The notes under the pieces: generated by a model | Database searches by the model: none | Told to the model about the DNA's origin: nothing | The model's input: only the letters and a program-made list of their open reading frames with translations | Translations under genes and position numbers: made by a program | Source: an uncultured Pseudomonadota bacterium | GTDB taxonomy: Bacteria; Pseudomonadota; Gammaproteobacteria; Enterobacterales; Succinivibrionaceae | NCBI GenBank assembly: GCA_900319705.1 | Contig: ONPL01000027.1 | Location: 1-35,782 of the forward strand | DNA length: 35,782 bases | Direction: 5' to 3' | Shown here: positions 1 to 8,296 of the stretch, piece after piece | How positions within the stretch are numbered: the stretch's first letter is position 1 | Layout of the letters: the number at the start of each line of letters is the position of its first letter

Positions 1-242
1 TAGTTGAAAATTTATCAACCCGAAGGGAAACGAGACGAACCCGACGTTCAAGGAAATTACGATATAGAAAAGCAAGATTTTCGAATCGGAAACGTACGGG
101 AAAATGGCTGCCTCCGTCAATGAAGTCAAAACTGGAATGCCATTTAACACTCGTAGCAAAACTGCACAGGTTTTTGCCGATAGGAAAGATTGTTGTTGAG
201 GTTGCGAATTTCGATATCAACCGGTTTGTCAGTAGACGATAA
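1..242 (+). pseudogene. IscB-type (RRXRR) nuclease fragment, truncated
   Basis: Frame 3 is open from the left edge to a TAA at 240-242 and encodes about 79 residues. They run through an arginine-rich stretch (RRETRRTRRSRK, then RYRKARF), then KWLPPS, then KIVVEVANFDI. This order matches the RRXRR/bridge-helix region of IscB proteins, the RNA-guided nucleases of IS200/IS605-like elements and relatives of Cas9, up to the start of RuvC-II. The HNH domain and the rest of RuvC should follow, but the frame stops and I see no HNH-like sequence in any frame of the next 190 bases. The N-terminus and any guide RNA would lie left of the window. The most likely reading is a decayed or truncated element. 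Family assignment is by eye from motif order, without a database search. Confidence 0.72.
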
Positions 243-456
243 TCCCGCTGATCGGCTTATGGGAAAAACAGCCGAGTTTAGTATGTTGGAAATCTATCAG
301 AAATGCATGGAATATAGTTTGACGCAAGACAAATTCCTGATTCATTTTGGTAAAAAAGTAATCCAAACGAGGAAGTGTGTCAGATAGCTATTTTCAATAG
401 CAAAAATAGTGACTCCATTGTTTCTAGATTTTCATGAACAAACATCTGTTAATTGT

Positions 457-462
457 TATAAT
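457..462 (+). promoter_or_regulatory. Likely -10 element of glpG
   Basis: A perfect TATAAT sits 31 bases before the chosen glpG ATG at 494. The -35 region (ATGAAC at 434-439, 17-base spacer) is weak. This promoter lies inside the longer reading frame that starts at 434, which argues against that upstream start. The 243-433 stretch before it holds no recognisable gene, only a small hairpin (GCTATT/AATAGC near 386-400). Confidence 0.45.
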
Positions 463-493
463 AACTAAAAAATCAGGAAAAACAGGAACTAAG

Positions 494-1378
494 ATGTTGG
501 TAATACTGCGATCAAATAACTACAAGATGGCAAAATGTTATGCTGATGAACTGAAGACAGTTCTAAGTAATGTACTGCTGGAGGCAGAGAATTCCGACGA
601 GTCCGATGAAATTTTGTACAAAGTTTCAATTCAGGAGCAGGATAGAGAGAAAGCTCAGATAATTATTGAAAGAGTTACAAAGGAACTTTCAAAGGAATTT
701 AAAATAGTAGATAGAACCGGAGAAAGCGAATGGGATCGAAATACAGTTGAAAATTCGAGTACAGGGGGGGAAGGTTTTAAACATTGGATTGGTAATGTTT
801 TTTCAGAAAGTGGAACTTTTACCATTTTGGTATCTGCAGTTTGCATAGTTCTGTTTCTAGCGCAACTGTTGGGATTCGGTTCATTCCTGCTTCCTCTGAT
901 GATGCATGATTTTTCATTTGCCGATCCTTCTAGTTGGTATAAGTTAGTTACACCAGCATTGTTACATGGAGGATTTATGCATATTGCTTTTAATCTGGCA
1001 ATGTGGATTTATCTTGGTGGCAGGATTGAAAAGAATCTTTCTCTTCTTCATCTTGTATTATTATTTATGCTCGGGACGGTTATTCCGAATTATCTTCAAT
1101 ATGCTCTATACGGACCAAATTTTGTAGGATTGTCCGGAGTTGTATTTGCTCTTGTTGGTTATGCATGGATGGTATCGCTGAGTCAACGAAGAATTTACGG
1201 TGCATTAGGACTTCCGAGCGGTTTTATGGGTTTTTCAATTGTATGGATTATGTTTGGATTGTTGTTTCCAAACTTCTTTAATATGGCGAACGGGGCTCAT
1301 ATAGGCGGTATTGCAATCGGACTGCTATTCGGACTGTATGAATTGCTGTTTATAAAGACAAAAGGCAGACGGGTATAA
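494..1378 (+). CDS. glpG: Rhomboid intramembrane serine protease GlpG
   Basis: Inner-membrane rhomboid protease that cleaves transmembrane substrates within the bilayer. The 294-residue product starts MLVILRSNNYKMA, has a soluble N-terminal domain of roughly 100 residues, then several hydrophobic segments. The catalytic serine is in GLSG (about Ser214) and the catalytic histidine in NGAHIGG (about His269), with the rhomboid-typical HIAFN segment between. I chose the ATG at 494 because it follows AGGAACTAAG at good spacing and matches the N-terminus of the family. A longer frame from 434 would include the probable promoter. The stop overlaps the next ATG (TAATG), so it is translationally coupled to ybaK. 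E. coli GlpG is 276 residues. Confidence 0.93.
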   Translation: MLVILRSNNYKMAKCYADELKTVLSNVLLEAENSDESDEILYKVSIQEQDREKAQIIIERVTKELSKEFKIVDRTGESEWDRNTVENSSTGGEGFKHWIGNVFSESGTFTILVSAVCIVLFLAQLLGFGSFLLPLMMHDFSFADPSSWYKLVTPALLHGGFMHIAFNLAMWIYLGGRIEKNLSLLHLVLLFMLGTVIPNYLQYALYGPNFVGLSGVVFALVGYAWMVSLSQRRIYGALGLPSGFMGFSIVWIMFGLLFPNFFNMANGAHIGGIAIGLLFGLYELLFIKTKGRRV

Positions 1379-1848
1379 TGACTCCAGCAATTAGGTTATT
1401 GAAATCAAAGAAGATTAACTTTAATTTATACACATATGAATGCAATGTTCTGCATGATTTCGGACATCACTGCGCAGAAGAACTGAAACGCAACATGAGC
1501 GAAGTATATAAAACTTTGCTTATTCACCATGATAAAACTTATTTTACTGTGGTGATTCCTGTAAATTGTACTCTAAACTTAAAGCATGCCGCCAAGCTGC
1601 TGAAAGTGAAGAATGTGGAAATGGTTGATCCGAAAGACGCGGAAAGAATTACAGGATATATAGTCGGTGGTATAAGTCCGCTAGGACAAAAGAAACTTGT
1701 CAAAACCCTGATTGATGCAGAAGCGGTTAAGCATGATGAAATTCTTGTGAGCGGAGGAAAGAGAGGTCTCTCTATAGGATTGAAACCTCAGGAACTGATC
1801 GGTCTGCTGAATGCAACTGTCGGCGAGATAACTGATTTACAGGAATAA
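1378..1848 (+). CDS. ybaK: Cys-tRNA(Pro)/Cys-tRNA deacylase YbaK
   Basis: Trans-editing hydrolase of the YbaK/EbsC family that removes cysteine from mischarged tRNA(Pro), acting with ProRS in the cytoplasm. It has 156 residues, the normal family length. Visible signatures are YKTLL with the conserved lysine (Lys45), TGYIVGGISPLGQKK in the middle and VSGGKRGL near the C-terminus, all typical of YbaK. The start codon overlaps the glpG stop by one base, so the two form an operon. The gene ends 8 bases from the convergent FliL-domain gene, inside a palindrome. Confidence 0.95.
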   Translation: MTPAIRLLKSKKINFNLYTYECNVLHDFGHHCAEELKRNMSEVYKTLLIHHDKTYFTVVIPVNCTLNLKHAAKLLKVKNVEMVDPKDAERITGYIVGGISPLGQKKLVKTLIDAEAVKHDEILVSGGKRGLSIGLKPQELIGLLNATVGEITDLQE

Positions 1849-1863
1849 TTGGAAAATTATTCC
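1842..1863. repeat. Perfect 9-bp palindromic hairpin across two convergent stops
   Basis: GGAATAATT, a GGAA loop and AATTATTCC form a perfect hairpin containing the ybaK stop (1846-1848) and the stop of the convergent gene (1857-1859). There is no T-tract on either side, so it is not a standard intrinsic terminator. It may still block convergent read-through or stabilise both mRNA ends. Confidence 0.5.
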
Positions 1864-2279
1864 CAAATTGCGTTGGTAAAGAGGATATCCCTCAAAACCT
1901 TGCGTCCTTCTTCCTTCTGAAGGAATTCCTCAATCTGGTTTTTGCATTCTCGCCGGATTTCTTCAAACCCAGTTGCAGAAAAGTCAGCCTGGGTTTTTCT
2001 GTTCAGAGTTGTAATGATTACGTCTCTAATCATCGGTGCATGGTATTCCAAAACAGCAACATCCCCCGGAGAATCAGTCATAAGCTGAACTTTTACACGG
2101 ATAAAACCAACTTTTCTTCCAGGAGCTGCATAGTTTGTAACAATTTCAGGTGATAGATCGAAGTAACTGATATTGCTTATAGGTGGTTTCTCCTCCTCGC
2201 TACTTTCTCCATGTCCTGCATAGGATGCAAGAGGAAAAGCAACAAAACATAAAAGCATCAGATTTTTGATTATATTCAT
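1857..2279 (-). CDS. FliL-domain periplasmic protein
   Basis: A 140-residue protein with an N-terminal signal-like segment (MNIIKNLMLLCFVAFPLASYA) and an acidic linker (ESSEEEKPP). The FliL-type domain that follows contains YFDLSPEIVTNYA, YHAPMIRDVII and the C-terminal ILFTNAIWE. FliL proteins bind near the flagellar stator, but no flagellar genes lie here. Similar stand-alone FliL-domain genes occur next to glpG in other gammaproteobacteria, so a flagellar role should not be assumed. It lacks the usual cytoplasmic N-terminus plus anchor; it may be exported or stay anchored by the uncleaved signal. An AAGGA Shine-Dalgarno lies 6 bases before the ATG. It follows plsB by 24 bases and is probably cotranscribed with it. 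Confidence 0.72.
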   Translation of the reverse strand: MNIIKNLMLLCFVAFPLASYAGHGESSEEEKPPISNISYFDLSPEIVTNYAAPGRKVGFIRVKVQLMTDSPGDVAVLEYHAPMIRDVIITTLNRKTQADFSATGFEEIRRECKNQIEEFLQKEEGRKVLRDILFTNAIWE

Positions 2280-2303
2280 ATGATATCCTTTTTGGGTTTT
2301 CCG

Positions 2304-4757
2304 TTAGCACAAGGATTCCAAATTCTGTATTATTTTACCATGAAGTTCTTCTGATGTTAGTGATACAACCAGACTTATTATTTCCTCGAGTGCATCCAAA
2401 TCGAATTTCAGAAGGCCATCGACATTGATTTCCTTTGCCATGTTATGATTTTCCAAATATGAAACTAGTCCTTTGATAATTTCAAGATCTCTGAATTCCG
2501 GAGCCTTAGGAATTAGCATCGAACTGTCCATGTGTTCCAAAATCTTACTCCACGTCTTTTCAAGATTGTCGTAATTTATAATGCTTTCAGAGGAGATGAT
2601 CGTGAAGAACACTGCATATCTGATTAGTGTTTCCTTGGAAATGTCGGCTATAATCTTGGCTGTTTTCATGTTTTTCTGTTTTATCCGATAACATCCATTG
2701 ATTTCGTCAATTAATTCCATTGAAATCATTGTACGCAGTCCTTTATTGATGTAGGTATCTAGATCCTGCTTATGTACCGGAATGAACAGTTCGTTTTGGA
2801 GAATTCCGAACAGCATACTTACACAGCGTATGATTTCTGTCTTTGCGATCTTGTCGGAATAGTAAATCATCCTAAGAGCCAATGATGGTATTATGAAAAG
2901 TTGAATAATATTATTTCTGTAATAGGTGAGCTGAATGTACTGTTTTCTAAGAAGTGATACTGTTTCTACACCGTACATGGAAATAATGTCAAATTTGTGT
3001 AAATCTATTGCATCAGACAATAGATCATCAGCGGTGCTGTGGGCAAATTTGGTATGTTCACTCAGAGATATCTCTTTGAGCAGATTGTTAAGTATATCAA
3101 TACACGTCCGCAGAAGATTAACCGGTATGGAATATTTATCACACGAAAGAATAATCAGAGCTGACAGGGTGAGTCCGTTGACAGCTGCTGCTTGACTAAG
3201 ATTAAACATTATCTGATGTGCAAGATCGCTGACACAACTGTACAGCCATTTAGGTTTGAAGTTACCTGATGGATCTATTGAATCGTGCCAGTCTTTCTGA
3301 TAATTGTTTAAAAATTTGTAGATGGAGATTGGTTCTCCGAAGTTGACGTAACCATGTCCGTAATTTCTTAATTTTTTAAAAATGCCGAAAATCTGCCAAA
3401 TGTTTTCGGTTTCTTTTTTGATCCCGAGTAGTTCTTTTGTATAGGAATGAACTTCCATGATATGTTCATAGGATAAGTAGACAGGAACTATTGAAACAGG
3501 TCTCGAAGTTCCTCTGAGCATGGTTTGAACCATCATGGACAGCATACCCGTCTTTGGATTGAGCAACCTTCCTGTTCGGGAACGTTTCCCTTCTATAAAG
3601 AACTCCAGTGAGAAACCGTGTGAGCACAGATAGGATACATATTCTCTGAAAATGCAGGTATAGAGTTTGTCTCCATTGAAGCTTCTTCTCAGAAAGAAAG
3701 CTCCGCATCGCCTGATAAACATACCGAATGGCCAGAAATTAAGATTTATTCCGGATGCCACGTGTGGAGGTGTGAGACCTGCATTATATATTACATATGC
3801 AAGCAGAAGGTAGTCCATGTGACTTCTATGGGTCGGTATGTAAATGATTTCGTGACCGTTCTGAACTAAAGATCTTACAGTTTCGTCCCCGGTAACATTG
3901 ATTCCTTTGTACAGATGATTCCAGAAATATCGTGCAATACCGTTGGCAAAATGTATAACTCCGAACGAAAGGTTGGCGATCATCTCGTCTATTATTTTTC
4001 TTGCCTTACGGGTGATATGTCGTTCTGACTGACCGCTTGCCTCAGTTTCAGCGAGTATTGCATTTTTGACATTGATCTGCCTCAGCAGTTCCTCGATCAA
4101 CTGCCTCCTTTCAGGAAGATTGGGTCCTTTGGATATTTTTTCGCAACGGAAGAAGTACATGCGGGTCAGTCGTTCAAACAGAAGAGCATGATCGTCTGTC
4201 TTCCCTTTTATAACGCTACGGTGGCCAAGCAGACCATTGAGTGTTAACAGAGAAGATAGGAGGAAAGTATGATCCCTTCCGTGCATAATCATGTGGTATA
4301 TATTCTTAAGCGTACTAGATATCGTTAGGTTGCTAGGCTGCTGATTGGATTTTCGTAAGCCGGGGTTTCTGTTCCAAAAACTGGGAACAATTATTATTTG
4401 AAAATCACAGTTAGGATGCTCGTTGTGAAAATCAATCCACTGTTTAAAAATCTGATAGCTTTTTAATCTTTTCTTAGCATGTGTAGAAAAAAGAAAAGGA
4501 GACTTATATAGAAATATGTATCTAGTTATCGGTGTATTATTGAGAATCAACGGTTTAAACGGTGACGGGAGGGCAATTTTCTTGGAAAGAAAATGCAGTG
4601 CAAGAAAATCGATGATTGAATCTGTTTTAAATATATACAAGATCGGTTTTCCTGGATCTACATTAAGTTCAACTGTCGGATCAGAAGGAATGCTACTGGA
4701 TTTTACCAGTATTTTTACCGGTAGGTAGAATAACATTTTGTACAACCACGTCAGCAT
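2304..4757 (-). CDS. plsB: Glycerol-3-phosphate acyltransferase PlsB
   Basis: Inner-membrane enzyme for the first step of phospholipid synthesis: it transfers an acyl chain from acyl-ACP or acyl-CoA to sn-1 of glycerol 3-phosphate. It has 817 residues (E. coli 807). The acyltransferase core holds the H-x4-D motif HRSHMD (His310-Asp315), then the conserved stretch with GAFFLRRSF, EFFIEGKRSRTGR and the VPVYLSYEHI block, all PlsB signatures. The start is supported by GAGAGGA about 9 bases upstream and a TATAAT box at 4782-4787. It is divergent from trmL and followed by the FliL-domain gene. Confidence 0.96.
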   Translation of the reverse strand: MLTWLYKMLFYLPVKILVKSSSIPSDPTVELNVDPGKPILYIFKTDSIIDFLALHFLSKKIALPSPFKPLILNNTPITRYIFLYKSPFLFSTHAKKRLKSYQIFKQWIDFHNEHPNCDFQIIIVPSFWNRNPGLRKSNQQPSNLTISSTLKNIYHMIMHGRDHTFLLSSLLTLNGLLGHRSVIKGKTDDHALLFERLTRMYFFRCEKISKGPNLPERRQLIEELLRQINVKNAILAETEASGQSERHITRKARKIIDEMIANLSFGVIHFANGIARYFWNHLYKGINVTGDETVRSLVQNGHEIIYIPTHRSHMDYLLLAYVIYNAGLTPPHVASGINLNFWPFGMFIRRCGAFFLRRSFNGDKLYTCIFREYVSYLCSHGFSLEFFIEGKRSRTGRLLNPKTGMLSMMVQTMLRGTSRPVSIVPVYLSYEHIMEVHSYTKELLGIKKETENIWQIFGIFKKLRNYGHGYVNFGEPISIYKFLNNYQKDWHDSIDPSGNFKPKWLYSCVSDLAHQIMFNLSQAAAVNGLTLSALIILSCDKYSIPVNLLRTCIDILNNLLKEISLSEHTKFAHSTADDLLSDAIDLHKFDIISMYGVETVSLLRKQYIQLTYYRNNIIQLFIIPSLALRMIYYSDKIAKTEIIRCVSMLFGILQNELFIPVHKQDLDTYINKGLRTMISMELIDEINGCYRIKQKNMKTAKIIADISKETLIRYAVFFTIISSESIINYDNLEKTWSKILEHMDSSMLIPKAPEFRDLEIIKGLVSYLENHNMAKEINVDGLLKFDLDALEEIISLVVSLTSEELHGKIIQNLESLC

Positions 4758-4781
4758 AATAAAAATCCTCTCAGTCGGATC

Positions 4782-4787
4782 ATTATA
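4782..4787 (-). promoter_or_regulatory. -10 element of plsB
   Basis: Perfect TATAAT on the minus strand, 24 bases before the plsB ATG. The -35 region at 17 bases is only a T-run, so the promoter is called on the -10 alone. The remaining 150 bases toward trmL hold no clear sigma70 promoter for trmL. Confidence 0.45.
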
Positions 4788-4944
4788 TGCTATTATGCGG
4801 TTTAAAAAAACGTTGGAAACATTGATCTGAGAGATTGGTTTAATTCTTGAGTCAGAGCATATATTCAGTATTTATTTTGTTTTCTGAATGTAGAGTTGAT
4901 TATTGTCAGGCAAGAGAATTGATTTGGATTGGAGTAAATAGAGA

Positions 4945-5409
4945 ATGAATGTGGTTCTTTTTCAACCTGAAATTCCTGCGAATACAGGCAATATTATCCG
5001 CCTTTGTGCAAATACCGGTTCACAGCTTCATCTTATAAGGCCGCTGGGATTTGTTCTAGATGATAAAAGACTGCTTCGTGCAGGTTTGGATTATCATGAG
5101 TTTGTGAACATCAAACTGTATAATTCCATAGAGGAATGTCTCGAAGCAATGCCTGATGGTGCCATGGTATATGCGGCAACATCAAAAGGAACGCATATGC
5201 CGAATCAGGCGGAATTCAAACCTGATGACGTGATCATATTCGGCCGTGAAACATCAGGATTGCCGGATTCATTCACAGATTCACTGCCTGACGAACAGAA
5301 ACTGAGGATCCCTATGGTTCCTAACAGCAGATGTTATAACCTGTGTAATTCAGTTGCGATCATGGTATATGAAGCATGGAGACAGCAGAATTTTTGCGGA
5401 TGCCGGTAA
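4945..5409 (+). CDS. trmL: tRNA (cytidine/uridine-34-2'-O)-methyltransferase TrmL
   Basis: SPOUT-class methyltransferase that 2'-O-methylates the wobble base of tRNA(Leu) isoacceptors. The 154 residues equal the family norm. The family N-terminus (FQPEIPANTGNIIRLC) and RPLGF are present. GRETSGLP and the C-terminal knot segment (IPMVPNSRCYNLCNSVAI) form the SAM-binding deep trefoil knot. GGAG lies about 10 bases upstream of the ATG. Its stop is only 3 bases from the stop of the convergent APE operon, with no terminator between, so the two transcripts must overlap or end inside each other's genes. Confidence 0.96.
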   Translation: MNVVLFQPEIPANTGNIIRLCANTGSQLHLIRPLGFVLDDKRLLRAGLDYHEFVNIKLYNSIEECLEAMPDGAMVYAATSKGTHMPNQAEFKPDDVIIFGRETSGLPDSFTDSLPDEQKLRIPMVPNSRCYNLCNSVAIMVYEAWRQQNFCGCR

Positions 5410-5412
5410 GCA

Positions 5413-6492
5413 TTACTGTCTACTGAGTATCAGTACGCTGTGCCCCAGTCCTAGAGCATCGATTTCCTTGTCTACTTTGAAGCCGGATTTGACACATACT
5501 TCGATTAAATCGTCAGAGTGGTAGAAACGGCTGTAGCCGTTGGCAAGTGCTGTAAAGTATAATGATGTCGCGTCGATGACAAGTGATGCGATATCATTTT
5601 TCTGCTTGTCTCCAAAAAATTCAGTGATGACCACAGTACTTTCCGGAGTCATCGTAGCGTGTATCTTTTTCAGGATCTGTTCGATCTGCTCAATACTGAA
5701 ACAATCTAGAAACTGACTCATCCACCATAAATCAACGCTGTTATTCTCTGGAAGTTTTTGGGATGAATCGAGGATGTTGATAGGATGAAAATTGATTCTA
5801 CCTGCTTTGTTTCCTATATTCTGCATAGCCTGTTCACACTGTTCAGGCAAATCAGCAATTGTTACTGATACATCAGGATCGAAGCTGGTGGCTGCCAGCG
5901 CAAATTTCCCCGTATTTCCTCCGATGTCACAGATATGTCTGTATTTTCTTTCTTTAAATAGAAGTTCCAGAATTTGATCAAAAACTAGATTGGAGTAGTA
6001 GTGATCGAAATTGAACCAGCTCTTTTTGGCTGCTGAAGGAAGAGTTTTCAGATATGGATATATGGTGTCAACACTGTCGGTGAAAACCTTCAGTCCTTCA
6101 GGTTTTCCTGTCTGCAGGGATTCGGTAAGATGGAACAGACTGTTGTAGCAAGTGTAATGGGAAAAGTCCATGTTCACATTTGTCATGGTGTCGGTTGCCA
6201 GGTAATATCCGATTTTGGAAAGACATAACTGTTGGTTACTGTTCATTATCAGAATATCTGATGAAAGCGCGAGATCCACAAGAACAGATACTGAGTAGTA
6301 AGGAAGACCGCATTTCTGAACAAGTTGCTCTTTTGTTAAGTACTCCCCATTATTGAGTTCTGCCAGAGTTTTTAATATTCCTAACTTTTTCATTGCAACT
6401 ACCGCCTGGAATATGAATGGAGCCGTTGCTATAAACTGAGCCATCCGGAGTGCTTCAGATGCTTTGATATCATTATAGTTTTTCATGGTCAT
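5413..6492 (-). CDS. SAM-dependent O-methyltransferase, last gene of the aryl polyene operon
   Basis: A 359-residue class I methyltransferase of the acetylserotonin/hydroxyindole O-methyltransferase type. The N-terminal winged-helix dimerisation region (about 15-100) contains KLGILKTLAEL. The SAM-binding motif I is DIGGNTGKFAL, with VTIADLPEQ as the next strand and WWMSQFLDCF after it. APE clusters often carry one methyltransferase (called ApeB in some systems), proposed to decorate the aryl head group. The order here, at the operon's end, fits. AAAGGAG lies 11 bases before the first ATG; the ATG at 6486 is an alternative. It is 4 bases from the upstream gene. The substrate is inferred, not visible in the sequence. 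Confidence 0.85.
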   Translation of the reverse strand: MTMKNYNDIKASEALRMAQFIATAPFIFQAVVAMKKLGILKTLAELNNGEYLTKEQLVQKCGLPYYSVSVLVDLALSSDILIMNSNQQLCLSKIGYYLATDTMTNVNMDFSHYTCYNSLFHLTESLQTGKPEGLKVFTDSVDTIYPYLKTLPSAAKKSWFNFDHYYSNLVFDQILELLFKERKYRHICDIGGNTGKFALAATSFDPDVSVTIADLPEQCEQAMQNIGNKAGRINFHPINILDSSQKLPENNSVDLWWMSQFLDCFSIEQIEQILKKIHATMTPESTVVITEFFGDKQKNDIASLVIDATSLYFTALANGYSRFYHSDDLIEVCVKSGFKVDKEIDALGLGHSVLILSRQ

Positions 6493-6496
6493 AAAT

Positions 6497-7072
6497 CTAA
6501 ATGCTCCTTTGCGATTTTAATCGGTTGCGGTAGAAATATTCGGCAATAAACATCAGTGCGATCAGCAAATAAGAAAGGAATCCGGTATAAAATGCCCAAA
6601 TTTTGTCAGAACACCAAAATGCTGTTATTGTGGCTAGACTACCGTTTACAATAAAAAATATGCACCAGCATAAAGTAATGTGACGGCAGTAGTTTTTAAA
6701 AAAAAGATCCTGTTGTTCTATTGGGGTTCTGATGGCTGCAATCCTTTCCACCAGGGATTTTTCTCCCCACATCAGCGTGCTGCCGAATATAAAAAGACAG
6801 AACATGTTTACAGCTATCGGATAAAGTTTCATGTATATAAAATCTTGCTTGATTATAAATAGGGCACATAAGCATATTCCTACGGCAAACATACACACGT
6901 TTGCTTTAAATTTCTGTCTGCCTCCGGTAAATGTTCTCAGTGTGAGAATCAACAGCAGTGTAATTACGCTGATCATTGGAAGATTATGCTGTAAACTGTA
7001 GTAGATGATAAACGGATATACCACCATAATAATGGAACTGATGATATTCAGAAATAATCGTATATATTTCAT
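6497..7072 (-). CDS. apeG: APE-cluster integral membrane protein (COG4648-like, ApeG)
   Basis: A 191-residue hydrophobic protein with about five predicted membrane segments, for example near residues 5-25, 32-46, 55-72, 80-100 and 133-175. A conserved-looking soluble stretch contains GEKSLVERIAAI. APE clusters encode a small membrane protein of this size and character (COG4648), usually near the acyl carrier proteins. Here it sits after apeR instead. Its biochemical role is not established as far as I know; a place in a membrane-bound synthesis complex is plausible. It is spaced 6 bases from apeR and 4 from the methyltransferase. Confidence 0.75.
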   Translation of the reverse strand: MKYIRLFLNIISSIIMVVYPFIIYYSLQHNLPMISVITLLLILTLRTFTGGRQKFKANVCMFAVGICLCALFIIKQDFIYMKLYPIAVNMFCLFIFGSTLMWGEKSLVERIAAIRTPIEQQDLFFKNYCRHITLCWCIFFIVNGSLATITAFWCSDKIWAFYTGFLSYLLIALMFIAEYFYRNRLKSQRSI

Positions 7073-7078
7073 GTTATG

Positions 7079-8293
7079 TCAGATTCTTCGTATTATAAGT
7101 GAGGTGTTTACTCCACCGAATGCAAAATTATTGCTCATTATTGTTGTTGTTTTCAGGCTTAAACCATTACCGTTAATCAGGTTAAGATCGGCAAATTCTT
7201 TATCCGGTGTTGAAAAATTCAGATTAGGTGCAAACCATTCGTGTTCCTGCATAAGTAGTGATATTCCTATTTCCATGGCTCCGCAGGCACCTAAAGTATG
7301 GCCCATGTAACTTTTGAGTGATGAAACCGGTGTTCTATTTCCGAATATCCTATAGGTTGCACATCCCTCTGCAGCATCACCGCTAAATGTTCCGGTTCCG
7401 TGAGCGTTTATATAGTCAATGTCATATGGTGAAAGAGATGCATTCTTCAAAGCTTGTCTCATGCATTCTTCCATATGCACTGACGACGGATTGGTGACAT
7501 GTGTAGCATCACAGTTGGTGGCAAATCCTATTATTTCCCCGTATATTCTAGCATTTCGCGCCTTTGCGTGTTCTAATTCCTCAAGGATCAGCGTGCCTGC
7601 CCCCTCACCTATAACAATACCGTCTCGTTTCTGATCAAATGGACGAGGTGTCAACAGTGGCTCGGTTGTCTGTGTGGTTGCAAATAGGGCATCAAATACT
7701 CCGATATGCAACGGACTCAATTCTTCGGCTCCACCGGCAATCATTAATTTCTGTTGTCCGTACTTAATTGATTCATATGCATAGCCGATTGCCTGAGATG
7801 CTGATGTGCATGCACTTGAGGTTGGTATAATTCTGCCATGGATTCCAAAAAATATAGCAAGATTAACTGCAACCGAATGCGGCATGATCTGAACATACGA
7901 TAGCGCATTTAGAAAGCGTACATCCTTCTGATTGATGAATTTTGCAACGTCATTTATTCCGGAAATGGTACCGGCACTGCTCCCGTAGGCAACTCCAGTG
8001 TTTCCGTTTGATAATTCTTCAGAGCATGAAAGATTTGCATTCTGCAGAGCTAACTCGGTGGCAGCTGTTGCAAGAATGCCTACTCGACCCATGGAACGTG
8101 TTTTCTTTCGCGGATAATCAGGAAGTTGTTCGGAAACCGGACAGGCTAAACGGCAGTTTAAATTATTAAAATCGTCGAGATCGTCAATTTTAGATACTTT
8201 GTTTTTTTGGGCCTGCAGTGTGGAGAATATTACTTCAGGAGCACTGCCCAGCGGGGATTTTATTCCAATGCCGGTTATAACAACTCTGTTCAT
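7079..8293 (-). CDS. apeR: Beta-ketoacyl-ACP synthase, APE type (ApeR-like)
   Basis: A 404-residue ketosynthase of the FabF/FabB fold. The catalytic triad is intact: Cys162 in SSACTSASQ, His298 in NAHGTGT and His332 in YMGHTLGA. The C-terminus has the expected NNFAFGGVNTSL. In characterised APE systems one ketosynthase pairs with a chain length factor (ApeO:ApeC), and a second, independent one (ApeR) supports initiation or chain supply. I assign this as ApeR from its place after apeO-P-Q. It lies in the tight minus-strand operon, 3 bases after apeQ. Confidence 0.9.
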   Translation of the reverse strand: MNRVVITGIGIKSPLGSAPEVIFSTLQAQKNKVSKIDDLDDFNNLNCRLACPVSEQLPDYPRKKTRSMGRVGILATAATELALQNANLSCSEELSNGNTGVAYGSSAGTISGINDVAKFINQKDVRFLNALSYVQIMPHSVAVNLAIFFGIHGRIIPTSSACTSASQAIGYAYESIKYGQQKLMIAGGAEELSPLHIGVFDALFATTQTTEPLLTPRPFDQKRDGIVIGEGAGTLILEELEHAKARNARIYGEIIGFATNCDATHVTNPSSVHMEECMRQALKNASLSPYDIDYINAHGTGTFSGDAAEGCATYRIFGNRTPVSSLKSYMGHTLGACGAMEIGISLLMQEHEWFAPNLNFSTPDKEFADLNLINGNGLSLKTTTIMSNNFAFGGVNTSLIIRRI

Positions 8294-8296
8294 TAG

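Noticed and set aside
190..387. 65-residue frame at the left edge
   Set aside because: It overlaps the IscB remnant in another frame, has a TTG start and resembles no protein family.
434..493. Longer glpG start
   Set aside because: It has no Shine-Dalgarno, contains the probable promoter and adds 20 residues unlike GlpG.
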